A stretch of 64,000 nt of DNA from Sphingobium sp. GTDB taxonomy: Bacteria; Pseudomonadota; Alphaproteobacteria; Sphingomonadales; Sphingomonadaceae. The notes below the pieces were generated by a model. It searched no databases and was not told the DNA's origin. It saw only the letters and a program-made list of their open reading frames with translations. The stretch covers positions 124,001 to 188,000 of the forward strand of contig JAGRES010000013.1 in the NCBI GenBank assembly GCA_020446425.1. The letters are read 5' to 3'. A program made the position numbers and the translations under genes. This document shows positions 49,394-58,623 of the stretch, one piece after another. Numbering within the stretch: position 1 is the stretch's first letter; each line of letters starts with the position of its first letter.

Positions 49394-51859
49394 ATGACAG
49401 ATACCCCCCCTCATTTGGTAGTTATCGGCAATGGCATGGCGGGATGCCGTGCGGTTGAGGAAATATTGGCGCGCGATCCGGGCAAATACCGGATCACGAT
49501 TTTCGGTGCCGAACCGCGTGTCAATTACAACCGCATCATGCTCTCACCCGTCCTTGCCGGTGAAAAAACCTATGAGGAAATTATCATCAATGGTCAGGAC
49601 TGGTACGATGATAACGGCATAGAGCTGATATCCGGCGATCCGGTCGCCGGCATCGACCGGGCGGCCAAAACGGTCACCAGCCGTTCGGGCCGTGCCATCA
49701 GCTATGACAAGCTGATGATCGCGACCGGGTCCGACCCGTTCATCATTCCGGTTCCGGGCAAGGACCTGCCCGGTGTCGTGACATTCCGTGATCTCGACGA
49801 TGTCGAGAAAATGTTGGCGGCCGCAGACCTGGGGGGGAATGCGGTCGTCATCGGCGGTGGCCTGCTTGGCCTCGAAGCGGCTCATGGGCTCTCGCTTCGC
49901 GGCATGCAGGTCACCGTCCTGCACCTGATGCCGACGCTGATGGAACGCCAGCTCGACGAGGCGGCGGGATGGCTGCTCAAAACAGCATTAGAGGGTCGCG
50001 GGCAGACCATCCTGACCGGCGCGGATACGGCAGAAATCGTCGGCGACGGCAAGGTGGAGGCCGTGCGTCTGAAAGATGGCACGGAAATCCCTGCCGATAT
50101 CGTCGTCATGGCCGTTGGTATCCGGCCCAATGTCGCGCTGGCCAAGGAGGCGGGTCTCGCCGTAGGCCGGGGCATCCAGGTCGATGACGATATGGTGACC
50201 AGCGACGCGGACATTCTCGCGGTTGGCGAATGTGTCGAGCATGACGGCAATGTCTACGGCCTTGTCGCGCCGCTCTGGGAGATGTGCCGCAGCCTGGCCG
50301 ATGGGCTGGTTGCGCAGCCCAATGGCTATCGCGGTTCGGTCACCTCGACGAAGCTCAAGGTCAGTGGCATCGACGTCTTTTCGGCAGGCGATTTCTCCGG
50401 CGGCGAAGGGTGCGAGGATATCGTGCTCCGCGACGCGACGCGCGGCGTTTACAAGCGCGTAATCGTGAAAGACAACAAGATCGTCGGCGCGGTGCTCTAT
50501 GGCGATACCGCTGACGGCAACTGGTATTTCGACCTGCTGAAAAAAGGTGAGGACATTGCCGAAATTCGCGACGCGCTGATCTTCGGACAGGCGTTCGCGA
50601 GCGGAGGCGGCGCTGCGCTAAACCCTATTGATGCCGTTGCGGCGCTTTCCGACGATGCGGAAATCTGTGGCTGCAACGGCGTTTCCAAGGGCACGGTCAT
50701 GGCCTGCATCGGTGGTGGTGCGCAAACGCTCGACGCTGTGCGTTCGGGCTGCAAGGCATCGGGAAGCTGCGGCAGCTGCACCGGCCTTGTCGAGAACCTG
50801 CTCGCGCTGTCATTGGGCGACGACTATGCAGGTGAGCGCGATGTGAAGCCAATGTGCAAATGCACCAGCTTCACGCATGAAGATGTCCGCGCCGCAATCC
50901 TCGAGAAGGAACTCAAGGAAATCCCGCAGGTGATGCAGGAGCTGAGCTGGTCCACGCCGGACGGCTGTGCCTCATGCCGCCCCGCGCTCAACTATTATCT
51001 GCTGTGCGCATGGCCTGCCGAGCATAAGGAAGACCCGCAGAGCCGCTTCGTCAACGAGCGCATGCACGCCAATATCCAGAAAGACGGCACCTACAGCGTT
51101 GTGCCGCGCATGTTCGGCGGAATTACTACACCGAACGAGCTGCGGGCGATTGCCGACGCTGCCGATAAATATAAAGCGCGGACCGTCAAGGTGACCGGTG
51201 GCCAGCGCATCGACTTGTTCGGCATCAAGAAGGAAGACCTGCCCGACATATGGGCAGATCTCAATGCCGCAGGGATGGTCTCTGGCCATGCTTATGGCAA
51301 GGCGCTGCGCACGGTCAAAACCTGCGTCGGCTCCGAATGGTGCCGCTTCGGTACGCAGGACAGCACAGGTCTCGGTATCATGATCGAGCAGATGACTTGG
51401 GGCAGCTGGATGCCGCACAAGTTCAAGATCGCCGTGTCCGGTTGTCCGCGCAACTGCGCCGAGGCAACGATCAAGGATTTCGGCGTGGTCTGCGTCGACA
51501 GCGGCTATGAGCTGCACATTGGCGGCAATGGCGGCATTCACCTGCGCGGCACGGACCTGCTGTGCAAAGTCGCAACTGAGGAAGAGACGCTCGAATATTG
51601 CGCGGCCTTCATCCAGCTCTATCGCGAGGAAGCGCGCTACCTTGACCGCACTGCGCCCTGGGTGGAACGCGTAGGCCTCGATTATGTGAAAAGCCGTGTC
51701 GTCGATGACGACGAAGGCCGTCGTGCCCTGCGCGCGCGCTTCCTGCATTCGCAGAAAATCCTGCAGAAAGACCCGTGGGCTGAGCGCGCATCGGGCAAGG
51801 AAGCCCATCTTCATCAACATCTGGCCGAAATCCGGCCCTTTGCAGTCGTTGGAGCCTGA
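49394..51859 (+). CDS. nirB: Assimilatory nitrite reductase [NAD(P)H], large subunit
   Basis: An 821-residue enzyme from ATG 49394. The N-terminal FAD/NAD domains have LVVIGNGMAGCRAVEEIL and AVVIGGGLLGLEAAHGL. A [2Fe-2S] BFD-like domain follows (EICGCNGVSKGTVMACI...GSCGSCTGL), with a further Cys cluster (CKCTSF, DGCASCRP). The sirohaem-[4Fe-4S] half ends with CVGSEWCRFGTQDS and SGCPRNCAEATIKDFG. It reduces nitrite to ammonium with six electrons and requires sirohaem, for which the SUMT at 58620 supplies the first step. Confidence 0.96.
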   Translation: MTDTPPHLVVIGNGMAGCRAVEEILARDPGKYRITIFGAEPRVNYNRIMLSPVLAGEKTYEEIIINGQDWYDDNGIELISGDPVAGIDRAAKTVTSRSGRAISYDKLMIATGSDPFIIPVPGKDLPGVVTFRDLDDVEKMLAAADLGGNAVVIGGGLLGLEAAHGLSLRGMQVTVLHLMPTLMERQLDEAAGWLLKTALEGRGQTILTGADTAEIVGDGKVEAVRLKDGTEIPADIVVMAVGIRPNVALAKEAGLAVGRGIQVDDDMVTSDADILAVGECVEHDGNVYGLVAPLWEMCRSLADGLVAQPNGYRGSVTSTKLKVSGIDVFSAGDFSGGEGCEDIVLRDATRGVYKRVIVKDNKIVGAVLYGDTADGNWYFDLLKKGEDIAEIRDALIFGQAFASGGGAALNPIDAVAALSDDAEICGCNGVSKGTVMACIGGGAQTLDAVRSGCKASGSCGSCTGLVENLLALSLGDDYAGERDVKPMCKCTSFTHEDVRAAILEKELKEIPQVMQELSWSTPDGCASCRPALNYYLLCAWPAEHKEDPQSRFVNERMHANIQKDGTYSVVPRMFGGITTPNELRAIADAADKYKARTVKVTGGQRIDLFGIKKEDLPDIWADLNAAGMVSGHAYGKALRTVKTCVGSEWCRFGTQDSTGLGIMIEQMTWGSWMPHKFKIAVSGCPRNCAEATIKDFGVVCVDSGYELHIGGNGGIHLRGTDLLCKVATEEETLEYCAAFIQLYREEARYLDRTAPWVERVGLDYVKSRVVDDDEGRRALRARFLHSQKILQKDPWAERASGKEAHLHQHLAEIRPFAVVGA

Positions 51860-51862
51860 ACC

Positions 51863-52207
51863 ATGCCACATTCCGCACTTTGGCTCGATGTCGGCCCGGT
51901 CGAACAGCTCCCGGCATTGGGAGCCCGCACGCTCCCCGTTCAGGGCGGCGAGGAGATCGCCATTTTCCGCACCGCGAACGGCGACGTCTACGCGCTTAAC
52001 AATAAATGTCCCCACAAACAGGGGCCGCTCAGTCAGGGCATCGTGCACGACAATACCGTGACCTGCCCCCTTCACAATTGGCGGATCAGCCTGGCGACCG
52101 GCCAGGCACTGGGCGACGATGTGGGCTGCGTGCCCACCATACCGGTCAAGATCGACGGCGGCCGTATTCTCATCGGCCGCAAGGAAGCATTGGCCAACGC
52201 CGCATAA
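51863..52207 (+). CDS. nirD: Nitrite reductase small subunit (Rieske-type)
   Basis: A 114-residue Rieske-fold protein, three bases after nirB. The two half-sites are CPHKQGPLSQG and CPLHNWRISLATG. In this alignment both Cys-x-His pairs, Cys-Pro-His and Cys-Pro-Leu-His, are present, so a [2Fe-2S] cluster is possible, although some NirD proteins lack it. It forms the complex with NirB. Confidence 0.94.
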   Translation: MPHSALWLDVGPVEQLPALGARTLPVQGGEEIAIFRTANGDVYALNNKCPHKQGPLSQGIVHDNTVTCPLHNWRISLATGQALGDDVGCVPTIPVKIDGGRILIGRKEALANAA

Positions 52208-52286
52208 GCGGCAGGCCCAAGTACATTCATAACAGCAACGAGGAACACGAACGGCAGGAAAGCAATCGAACAGGGAAGGAAATAAT

Positions 52287-53117
52287 ATGTCCTATTTAGC
52301 ACCATCGGAGTTTGTACCTAAGCTCATCGACGCAGGTGAGTCCAAGATAATGATGTCGACCAAGGATACCTTGGTCCGCGCCTATATGGCGGGCGCCACT
52401 CTGGCTCTTGCCGCCGCGTTCGCGGTAACCATCAACGTCCAGACCGGCCAGCCGCTCGCGGGTGCGATCCTGTTCCCGGTTGGCTTCTGCATGCTCTATC
52501 TGCTGGGCTATGACCTGTTGACCGGCGTGTTCGTGCTCTGCCCGCTTGCGGTATGGGACAAGCGGCCCGGCTGTACCTGGGGTGGCGTATTCCGCAACTG
52601 GGGCCTTGTGTTCTGCGGCAACTTTGCCGGGGCACTAACAACCGCCGTGATGATGGCAATATACTGGACCTATGGCTTTGCGGCAGAGACCAATCCGGTC
52701 GGGATGAAGTTCGCCACGATGGGTGAAGCGCGTACCGTTGGCTACGCGGCCTTTGGTGCGGCAGGCTGGCTGACCATCTTCGTGCGCGCCATGCTGTGCA
52801 ACTGGATGGTATCCACCGGCGTTGTCGGCGCGACCATTTCGACCAGCGTATCGGGCAAGATCCTCGCCATGTGGATGCCGATCATGCTCTTCTTCTACAT
52901 GGTGTTTGAGCACTCGATCGTGAACATGTTCCTGTTCCCGAGCGGCCTGATGATGGGTGGCAATTTCAGCATCGCCGATTACCTGATCTGGAACGAAATT
53001 CCGGTTGTGCTGGGTAATCTGGTGGGCGGTCTGACCTTCACCGGCCTGATGCTCTACACCACGCACTATCGCACCAATCCGAAGCGTACTCCGGCCGACA
53101 TCAAGCTGGCCGCATAA
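52287..53117 (+). CDS. nirC: Formate/nitrite transporter family channel
   Basis: A 276-residue membrane protein with about six helices. It begins SYLAPSEFVPKLIDAGESKIMMSTKDTLVRAYMAGATLALAA and contains the FNT family segments GAILFPVGFCMLYLLGYDLLTGVFVLCPLA and GNFAGALTTAVMM, and an ending VLGNLVGGLTFTGLMLYTTHY. Nitrite passage fits its place behind nirBD. The gene has GGGAAGGAAA as ribosome site. Members can also carry formate, so the substrate is inferred. Confidence 0.9.
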   Translation: MSYLAPSEFVPKLIDAGESKIMMSTKDTLVRAYMAGATLALAAAFAVTINVQTGQPLAGAILFPVGFCMLYLLGYDLLTGVFVLCPLAVWDKRPGCTWGGVFRNWGLVFCGNFAGALTTAVMMAIYWTYGFAAETNPVGMKFATMGEARTVGYAAFGAAGWLTIFVRAMLCNWMVSTGVVGATISTSVSGKILAMWMPIMLFFYMVFEHSIVNMFLFPSGLMMGGNFSIADYLIWNEIPVVLGNLVGGLTFTGLMLYTTHYRTNPKRTPADIKLAA

Positions 53118-53138
53118 GAAATGGAGACGGAGGCGGCC

Positions 53139-54962
53139 ATGGCAACAACCAGCCGCCTCCCTTCTGCTGCGCCGGAAAGGCGCGACGCACTGAATATCGC
53201 GATCGGCCACTATTCGACGGCCGGGCGCAAATCCGAAAATCAGGATTTCCACGGCAGCCTTATACCCGAAGGTGGGACACTAACCAGCAAGGGTATCGCC
53301 ATCGCGCTGGCCGACGGGATCAGCACCAGCAGGCTGGGCGCAACCGCTGCTGAAACGGCGGTCAAAAGTTTCCTGACAGATTATTACGCCACGCCGGATA
53401 GCTGGACCGTACAGAACTCCAGCGAACGCGTGATCTCCGCCACCAATAGCTGGATGCATGCGCAAAACGCACGTGGCCGCCCGCGCGAAGAAGGCGCAGA
53501 CACCGAAGCCAATGCGCTGATCTGTACTTTTTCAGCTCTCGTTCTCAAGTCGCGCAGCGCGCATATCTTCCACATTGGCGATGCGCAAATTGCCCGCATA
53601 TCGGGCAATGGCCTCGAGCCGCTCACCCAGCCACATCGGATTTCCATAGGCGGCGGGCAGAGCTATCTGGGCCGCGCCATGGGCGTCAATCGCTCGGTCG
53701 AAATCGACTATCGCATCGTTCCGCTTCAGCCGGGCGATCTGTTCCTGCTGATGACGGACGGCGTGTATGAATATCTCAGCGGCGCGGACATCGCTTCCAT
53801 TCTGGCGGGCGAGAGCGACCTCGATGCTGCTGCTAGGGCTCTGGCTGATAAGGCCTATGCAGCGGGCAGCGGCGATAATCTAACCGTTCAGATCGTCCGT
53901 ATCGACGCCCTGCCGCAGGGTCAGATCGAGGATCTGGTCGGACCGGATCTGCGCCTGCCTGTGCCGCAGGACATCAAAGCGGGCGACAGTTTTGAAGGCT
54001 ATGCCATATTGCGCCGGATTCACAGCGGCAGCCGCAGCCATGTTTTCCTGGCGCGTGACGAAGCGACGGACGAGAAGGTTGCGATCAAGATACCCTCGAC
54101 GGAGCATGCACAGAACGAGACGGAGCTCTCTGCGCTGTTACTCGAAGACTGGGTGATGCGCCGCATATCGCACCAGAATATATTGGGCGGCGCGCCGCAT
54201 CATCGTACGCGCCGCTATCTCTATTCTGTTTCCCAATATGTCGAAGGCCAGACACTGGATGAATGGATGCACGATCATCCCGAACCCGACCTGCCCACGG
54301 TTCGCGACATCGTGCGGCAGATCGCCAGCGGCTTGCTCGCGCTCCACCGACGGGAGATGATCCACCGCGACGTGCGGCCCAAAAACATCCTGATCGACGC
54401 GGATGGCACGGTGAAGCTGATCGACTTCGGGTCGGTGCACGTGGCCGGTATCGAGGAACTGGCGCCGCGCGAAACGGAAGACGCCGCCTATGCCGGGACA
54501 ATGCAATATAGCGGGCCTGAGGTATATCTGGGCTACCCCGCTACGGCGCAGAGCGACCTTTTTTCGCTCGGTGTGATCGCATACCAGATGCTGACCGGCG
54601 ACCTGCCCTATGGGCCGCGCGTTGCCGCATCGCGCACGGCGGCGCAGCAAAGGCGGCTGCGTTATATATCGGCATCGGCGCGCAACCCGGCAGTACCCGA
54701 CTGGATGGATGCCGCGCTGGCCAGAGCCGTCGCGATTGACCCTGCCAAACGTTATGGTGAGTTGAGCGAGTTCACCTACGATCTGGCGCATCCCAATCAT
54801 GGTCTTGCGCGGCCCGAGCCGCCGCCGCTGATCCAGCGCGGCTCGACAGGGCTATGGCGCGCCATCGCGCTGCTGCTCGCGCTGGCCCTCGCAATCTCGA
54901 TCCTCACACGGCCCGATATCGGGCGAACTTTCAACTCAGGGAAACAGGAGACAACGCGATGA
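53139..54962 (+). CDS. PP2C phosphatase and Ser/Thr kinase fusion protein
   Basis: From ATG 53139 (GGAGGCGG before it) 607 residues; an ATG at 53121 is possible. The PP2C half (about 20-260) has RKSENQD, ALADGISTS, HIGDAQIARI and LLMTDGVYEYL. The kinase half (about 285-570) has KVAIKIPS (Lys), MIHRDVRPKNILID and KLIDFGS. A final helix (WRAIALLLALALAISIL) anchors it in the membrane. Both enzyme halves look intact. Such fusions recur in nitrate-assimilation loci of proteobacteria, but the substrate is not known. The cyanase start overlaps its stop. Confidence 0.9.
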   Translation: MATTSRLPSAAPERRDALNIAIGHYSTAGRKSENQDFHGSLIPEGGTLTSKGIAIALADGISTSRLGATAAETAVKSFLTDYYATPDSWTVQNSSERVISATNSWMHAQNARGRPREEGADTEANALICTFSALVLKSRSAHIFHIGDAQIARISGNGLEPLTQPHRISIGGGQSYLGRAMGVNRSVEIDYRIVPLQPGDLFLLMTDGVYEYLSGADIASILAGESDLDAAARALADKAYAAGSGDNLTVQIVRIDALPQGQIEDLVGPDLRLPVPQDIKAGDSFEGYAILRRIHSGSRSHVFLARDEATDEKVAIKIPSTEHAQNETELSALLLEDWVMRRISHQNILGGAPHHRTRRYLYSVSQYVEGQTLDEWMHDHPEPDLPTVRDIVRQIASGLLALHRREMIHRDVRPKNILIDADGTVKLIDFGSVHVAGIEELAPRETEDAAYAGTMQYSGPEVYLGYPATAQSDLFSLGVIAYQMLTGDLPYGPRVAASRTAAQQRRLRYISASARNPAVPDWMDAALARAVAIDPAKRYGELSEFTYDLAHPNHGLARPEPPPLIQRGSTGLWRAIALLLALALAISILTRPDIGRTFNSGKQETTR

Positions 54963-55402
54963 TGACCAAAGCTGACGTGACCACAATGATCCGTGCAAAA
55001 AAACGCGAGAAGCAAATCAAATGGGCGGATATCGCGGCAGCGGCGGGTCTCTCCGAGGTGTTCACCACATCCGCATGCCTGGGGATGAACAGCCTGCTGC
55101 CCGAAGCTGCCGGGAAAGTTGCCGATTTTCTGGGCCTGCCCGCCGAGGCGGCTGTGGTTCTGGCCGAATATCCGACCAAGGATTTTGACCGTGTCGTGCC
55201 CACCGACCCATGCATCTACCGATGGTACGAAATCACCGGCGTGTTCGGCGAAGCGTTCAAGGAACTGGTTCAGGAAAAGGCTGGTGACGGCATCATGAGT
55301 GCCATTGATTTCGATATGGATATTGAGAAGGTACCGCATGAAAAGGGCGACCGCATCAAGGTCACGATGAGCGGCAAGTTCCTGCCCTATAAGAGCTGGT
55401 GA
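54959..55402 (+). CDS. cynS: Cyanate hydratase (cyanase)
   Basis: A 147-residue enzyme converting cyanate and bicarbonate to ammonia and CO2. The catalytic residues are visible: Arg and Glu in CIYRWYEITGVFG and Ser in GDGIMSAIDFDMDIEK. The N-terminal helical domain is DVTTMIRAKKREKQIKWADIAAAAGLSEVF. ATG 54959 overlaps the kinase stop (ATGA), with CAGGAG upstream. It adds a second ammonium-producing route to the locus. Confidence 0.96.
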   Translation: MMTKADVTTMIRAKKREKQIKWADIAAAAGLSEVFTTSACLGMNSLLPEAAGKVADFLGLPAEAAVVLAEYPTKDFDRVVPTDPCIYRWYEITGVFGEAFKELVQEKAGDGIMSAIDFDMDIEKVPHEKGDRIKVTMSGKFLPYKSW

Positions 55403-55492
55403 GATGAGCGGGCGGAAAGCTTTTGCTGCGGTGCAAAAAGGGCTTGCCGCCCGCCCGTCATCATGTAATATTTCGACTCGAAAGCGAGATGC

Positions 55493-55591
55493 CTTCCAAG
55501 GGTGGAAGCCGCATTTCGGCAATATCTGTAAATTGCGTGGCAATGACGCCGCCAGCCTGGTTCCTCCATGGGACGGCTTGGCGGTTTTTTT
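55493..55591 (+). promoter_or_regulatory. Candidate ANTAR (NasT) antitermination leader before nasA
   Basis: P1 is CTTCC-AAGGGT-GGAAG (55493-55508), a 5-bp stem with a hexaloop having A1 and G4. P2 is GTGGC-AATGAC-GCCGC (55537-55552), a 5-bp stem including one G-T pair, with A1 and G4. P2 shares the core GGCAATGAYGCCGCC with the leader before nrtA. The 3' arm of P2 overlaps the terminator 5' arm (55549-55554), so the two folds exclude each other. Confidence 0.75.
55549..55591 (+). terminator. Leader terminator upstream of nasA
   Basis: CCGCCA-GCC (55549-55557) pairs with GGC-T-TGGCGG (55575-55584, one bulged T), followed by seven T (55585-55591). It ends 27 bases before the nasA start. It serves both as end of the cynS transcript and as attenuator for nasA. 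Confidence 0.85.
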
Positions 55592-55618
55592 GCGTGCGCT
55601 TCATGAGGCTGGAGCCCG

Positions 55619-58213
55619 GTGGTAAAAACGACGTGCCCTTATTGCGGAGTAGGTTGCGGAATAACCGCAACGCGAACGGGTGCGCGATCGGTCGAAATTC
55701 GCGGTGACGATGTGCACCCGGCCAATATGGGGCGGCTCTGCTCCAAGGGTACGCATCTGGGTGAGACGGTCGGGCTGGAAGGCCGCCTGCTGAAACCGAT
55801 GATCGGGGATACTCAAGCCAGCTGGGACAATGCGCTCGATCTGGTGGCGCAGCGCTTTTCGGAAACTGTTGCGAAGCATGGCCCGGATAGCGCCGCCTTC
55901 TATGTGTCGGGCCAGCTGCTGACCGAAGATTATTATGTCGCCAACAAGCTGATGAAGGGCTTCATCGGCTCGGCCAATATCGACACCAACAGCCGGTTGT
56001 GCATGGCGAGCGCGGTTGCCGCCCATAACCGCGCCTTTGGCGAAGATATCGTACCCTGCTCCTACAGTGACCTCGACGAGGCTGATCTCATCATCCTCGT
56101 CGGGTCCAACACCGCCTGGTGCCACCCTGTTATATGGCAGCGGATCGAGGCGGCGAGAGAGAAGCGTGGCACATTACTGGTCGTCATCGACCCGCGCCGC
56201 ACCGAAACCGCCGAGCGTGCCGATCTGCACCTGCAAATCCGGCCGGACGGTGATGTCGCACTGTTCACGGCCTTGCTGGCGACGATGCGCAATCGCGGAA
56301 AGCTGGACGAAGATTATCTACGCGATCATGTAAATGTGTCAGAGGATTTCTGGGACTCTATCTGCTGCTGCGACGCAGCCGGCGACACCGGACTTGAGTC
56401 CGACATATTGGCCGAGTTCTTCACCCTGTTTGAGGATTTTCCGCGCACGGTTACGCTGTTCAGCCAGGGCGCGAACCAGTCCGCCTGCGGCACGGATAAA
56501 GGCAATGCGATTATCAATGCGCACCTTGCGACCGGACGCATCGGCAAGCCCGGCATGGGCCCGTTCAGCATTACCGGCCAGCCCAATGCCATGGGCGGGC
56601 GCGAGGTCGGCGGCCTCGCCAATATGCTCGCCGCCCATATGGGCTTTTCCGATGACGAATGCGCCGCCGCGCAGGATTTCTGGGCCAGCCCCGCCGTCGC
56701 CCGCAAGCCGGGGCTGAAAGCGGTCGATATGTTCCGCGCCGTACATGACGGGCGCATCAAGGCATTGTGGATCATGGCAACCAACCCGGCGGTCTCTATG
56801 CCGGACGCCGGGTTCGTGCGCGAAGCGCTGGAGCGGTGCGAGTTCGTCGTGGTGTCCGACGTGATCGCCAATACCGATACCGCGCGCTTTGCCGATGTGC
56901 GCCTGCCCGCTCTCGCATGGGGCGAAAAGGACGGCACCGTCACCAACAGCGAGCGTGTGATCAGCCGCCAGCGCGCCATTTTCGATGCGCCGGGCCAGAC
57001 GCGCGCAGATTGGGACATCATCGCCGATGTGGCGCGGCGCATGTGGCATGAAGACGCCTTCGCCTATGACAGCCCGGCGGCTGTCTTCCGCGAATATGCG
57101 GCGCAAACCGGCTTCCGCAATGAAGGCAAGCGGTTGCTGGACCTGTCCCGCTGGTCGTCGATCAGCGACGCCGAATATGACACACTGCGCCCGTGGCAGT
57201 GGGGCGGACCGTCGCCGCTGGCGAAGGGACGCTGCTCCACCCGGGACGGCAAGGCCCGTCTCGTTCCTGTCTCTCTACCCTCTGTCAATGTGCGGGGCCG
57301 CAAATTCCCGCTGCGCCTCAACACCGGGCGGTATCGCGATCAGTGGCATACGATGACGCGCACGGGCCTGTCGCCGCGTCTGTCGCGGCATCGCAGTGAA
57401 CCACTGGCCGAAGTGCACCCCGCCGATGCACGCAAATATGAACTGACAGAAGGCGGTCTTGCCCGCGTTGCGACGGCGCAGGGCAGCGCGATCTACCGCG
57501 TGGCGCTGTCAAAAGGACAAAGGCGCGGTGAGATCTTTGCGCCGATCCATTGGACAGATCAGATATCAAGCGGCGGGCGTACCGGCAGACTTCCTCCCCA
57601 GAACGTCGATCCCGTTTCCGGCCAGCCCGCGTTCAAGAACAGTGCTGCTTCGATTGCACCGGCTGCGGTTGATTGGCGCGCTTTCCTGGTATCGGCGGAA
57701 AAGCCCAATATCGCACTGGATTGTTACTGGACGCAGGTGTGCGGCGAACATGGCTGGCTGGTCGAAATGGCGGGTGAAGGCGCAGTCGATATCGAGGCCC
57801 TGTTGCCCGAGGGCCAGCGTATCGAGGTGCAGGATGGTGCGCGCGGCACCTTGCGCATTGCCGTGCGTGACGATGAAGGAAGGCTGTCCGCAGCGCTGTT
57901 CGTCACCCGCTCCGGCACTCTGCCGCCGCGCGAATGGATATTGGCGCAGCTAGGCGAGGAAAAACCGGGTCATGCCGCTGAACTCCTCGCCGGCCGTGCC
58001 GCCAATCCCGCGCCGGACGATGGGCCGGTTGTATGCGTCTGCTTCGATATCGGCATGTATGCGATCATGCGCGCCATCACCGCGCAGTCGCTCACCAGCG
58101 TAGAGGCCGTCGGCAAGGCGATCAACGCAGGCACCAATTGCGGCAGCTGCCGTCCGGCCATCGCAAAACTGGTCGAAGAAACGAAACACCCTGTACAGGA
58201 GGCTGCGGAATGA
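55619..58213 (+). CDS. nasA: Assimilatory nitrate reductase catalytic subunit with C-terminal [2Fe-2S] domain
   Basis: An 864-residue molybdopterin enzyme from GTG 55619, with GGAG five bases before. The N-terminal [4Fe-4S] motif is CPYCGVGCGI with the fourth Cys in GRLCSKG. The molybdopterin body has NSRLCMASAV, GSNTAWCHPV, GTDKGNAIINAHLATGRIGKPGMGPFSITGQPNAMGGREVGG. The C-terminal BFD-like domain has VVCVCFDIG and GTNCGSCRPAI. It reduces nitrate to nitrite for NirB. No separate NADH-reductase subunit is in the window, so the electron donor is open. The globin start overlaps its stop. Confidence 0.95.
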   Translation: MVKTTCPYCGVGCGITATRTGARSVEIRGDDVHPANMGRLCSKGTHLGETVGLEGRLLKPMIGDTQASWDNALDLVAQRFSETVAKHGPDSAAFYVSGQLLTEDYYVANKLMKGFIGSANIDTNSRLCMASAVAAHNRAFGEDIVPCSYSDLDEADLIILVGSNTAWCHPVIWQRIEAAREKRGTLLVVIDPRRTETAERADLHLQIRPDGDVALFTALLATMRNRGKLDEDYLRDHVNVSEDFWDSICCCDAAGDTGLESDILAEFFTLFEDFPRTVTLFSQGANQSACGTDKGNAIINAHLATGRIGKPGMGPFSITGQPNAMGGREVGGLANMLAAHMGFSDDECAAAQDFWASPAVARKPGLKAVDMFRAVHDGRIKALWIMATNPAVSMPDAGFVREALERCEFVVVSDVIANTDTARFADVRLPALAWGEKDGTVTNSERVISRQRAIFDAPGQTRADWDIIADVARRMWHEDAFAYDSPAAVFREYAAQTGFRNEGKRLLDLSRWSSISDAEYDTLRPWQWGGPSPLAKGRCSTRDGKARLVPVSLPSVNVRGRKFPLRLNTGRYRDQWHTMTRTGLSPRLSRHRSEPLAEVHPADARKYELTEGGLARVATAQGSAIYRVALSKGQRRGEIFAPIHWTDQISSGGRTGRLPPQNVDPVSGQPAFKNSAASIAPAAVDWRAFLVSAEKPNIALDCYWTQVCGEHGWLVEMAGEGAVDIEALLPEGQRIEVQDGARGTLRIAVRDDEGRLSAALFVTRSGTLPPREWILAQLGEEKPGHAAELLAGRAANPAPDDGPVVCVCFDIGMYAIMRAITAQSLTSVEAVGKAINAGTNCGSCRPAIAKLVEETKHPVQEAAE

Positions 58214-58623
58214 CCCCCGAGCAAATCGCACTCGTCCAATCCAGTTTCGCCAAGGTCGAGCCCATAGCGCAGACCGCCGCCGACCTGTTTTATAACAGGC
58301 TGTTTGAGCTAGAACCCGGCTATCGCAGCCTGTTCCCCGACGACATATCCGAGCAGAAACAGAAGCTGATGGCGATGCTGGCCGTGGCGGTAAAGGGCCT
58401 TGGCCAGATAGAAGCGATTGTCCCCGCCGTCATGAAGCTGGGTGAGCGCCACGCAGGCTATGGCGTGACGCCAGATCAATATCCGACAGTGGGCAGTGCT
58501 TTGCTCTGGACCCTGGATCAAGGGTTGGGCGACGATTTCACGCCCGATGTCGAGGCCGCCTGGATCGCTGCCTATACGGTGCTCGCCGACACCATGGTCG
58601 CGGGCAAGGACAAGGCAGCATGA
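58210..58623 (+). CDS. Single-domain globin in the nitrate operon
   Basis: A 137-residue globin. It begins MTPEQIALVQSSFAKVEPIA, with a DLFYNRLFELEPGYRSLFPDD segment (B-C helices) and the proximal His expected in KLGERHAGYGVTPDQY. The fold matches bacterial haemoglobins without the flavin domain of Hmp. Lying between nasA and cobA with four-base overlaps on both sides, it probably handles nitric oxide or supplies redox protection during nitrate use; that role is inferred. Confidence 0.88.
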   Translation: MTPEQIALVQSSFAKVEPIAQTAADLFYNRLFELEPGYRSLFPDDISEQKQKLMAMLAVAVKGLGQIEAIVPAVMKLGERHAGYGVTPDQYPTVGSALLWTLDQGLGDDFTPDVEAAWIAAYTVLADTMVAGKDKAA

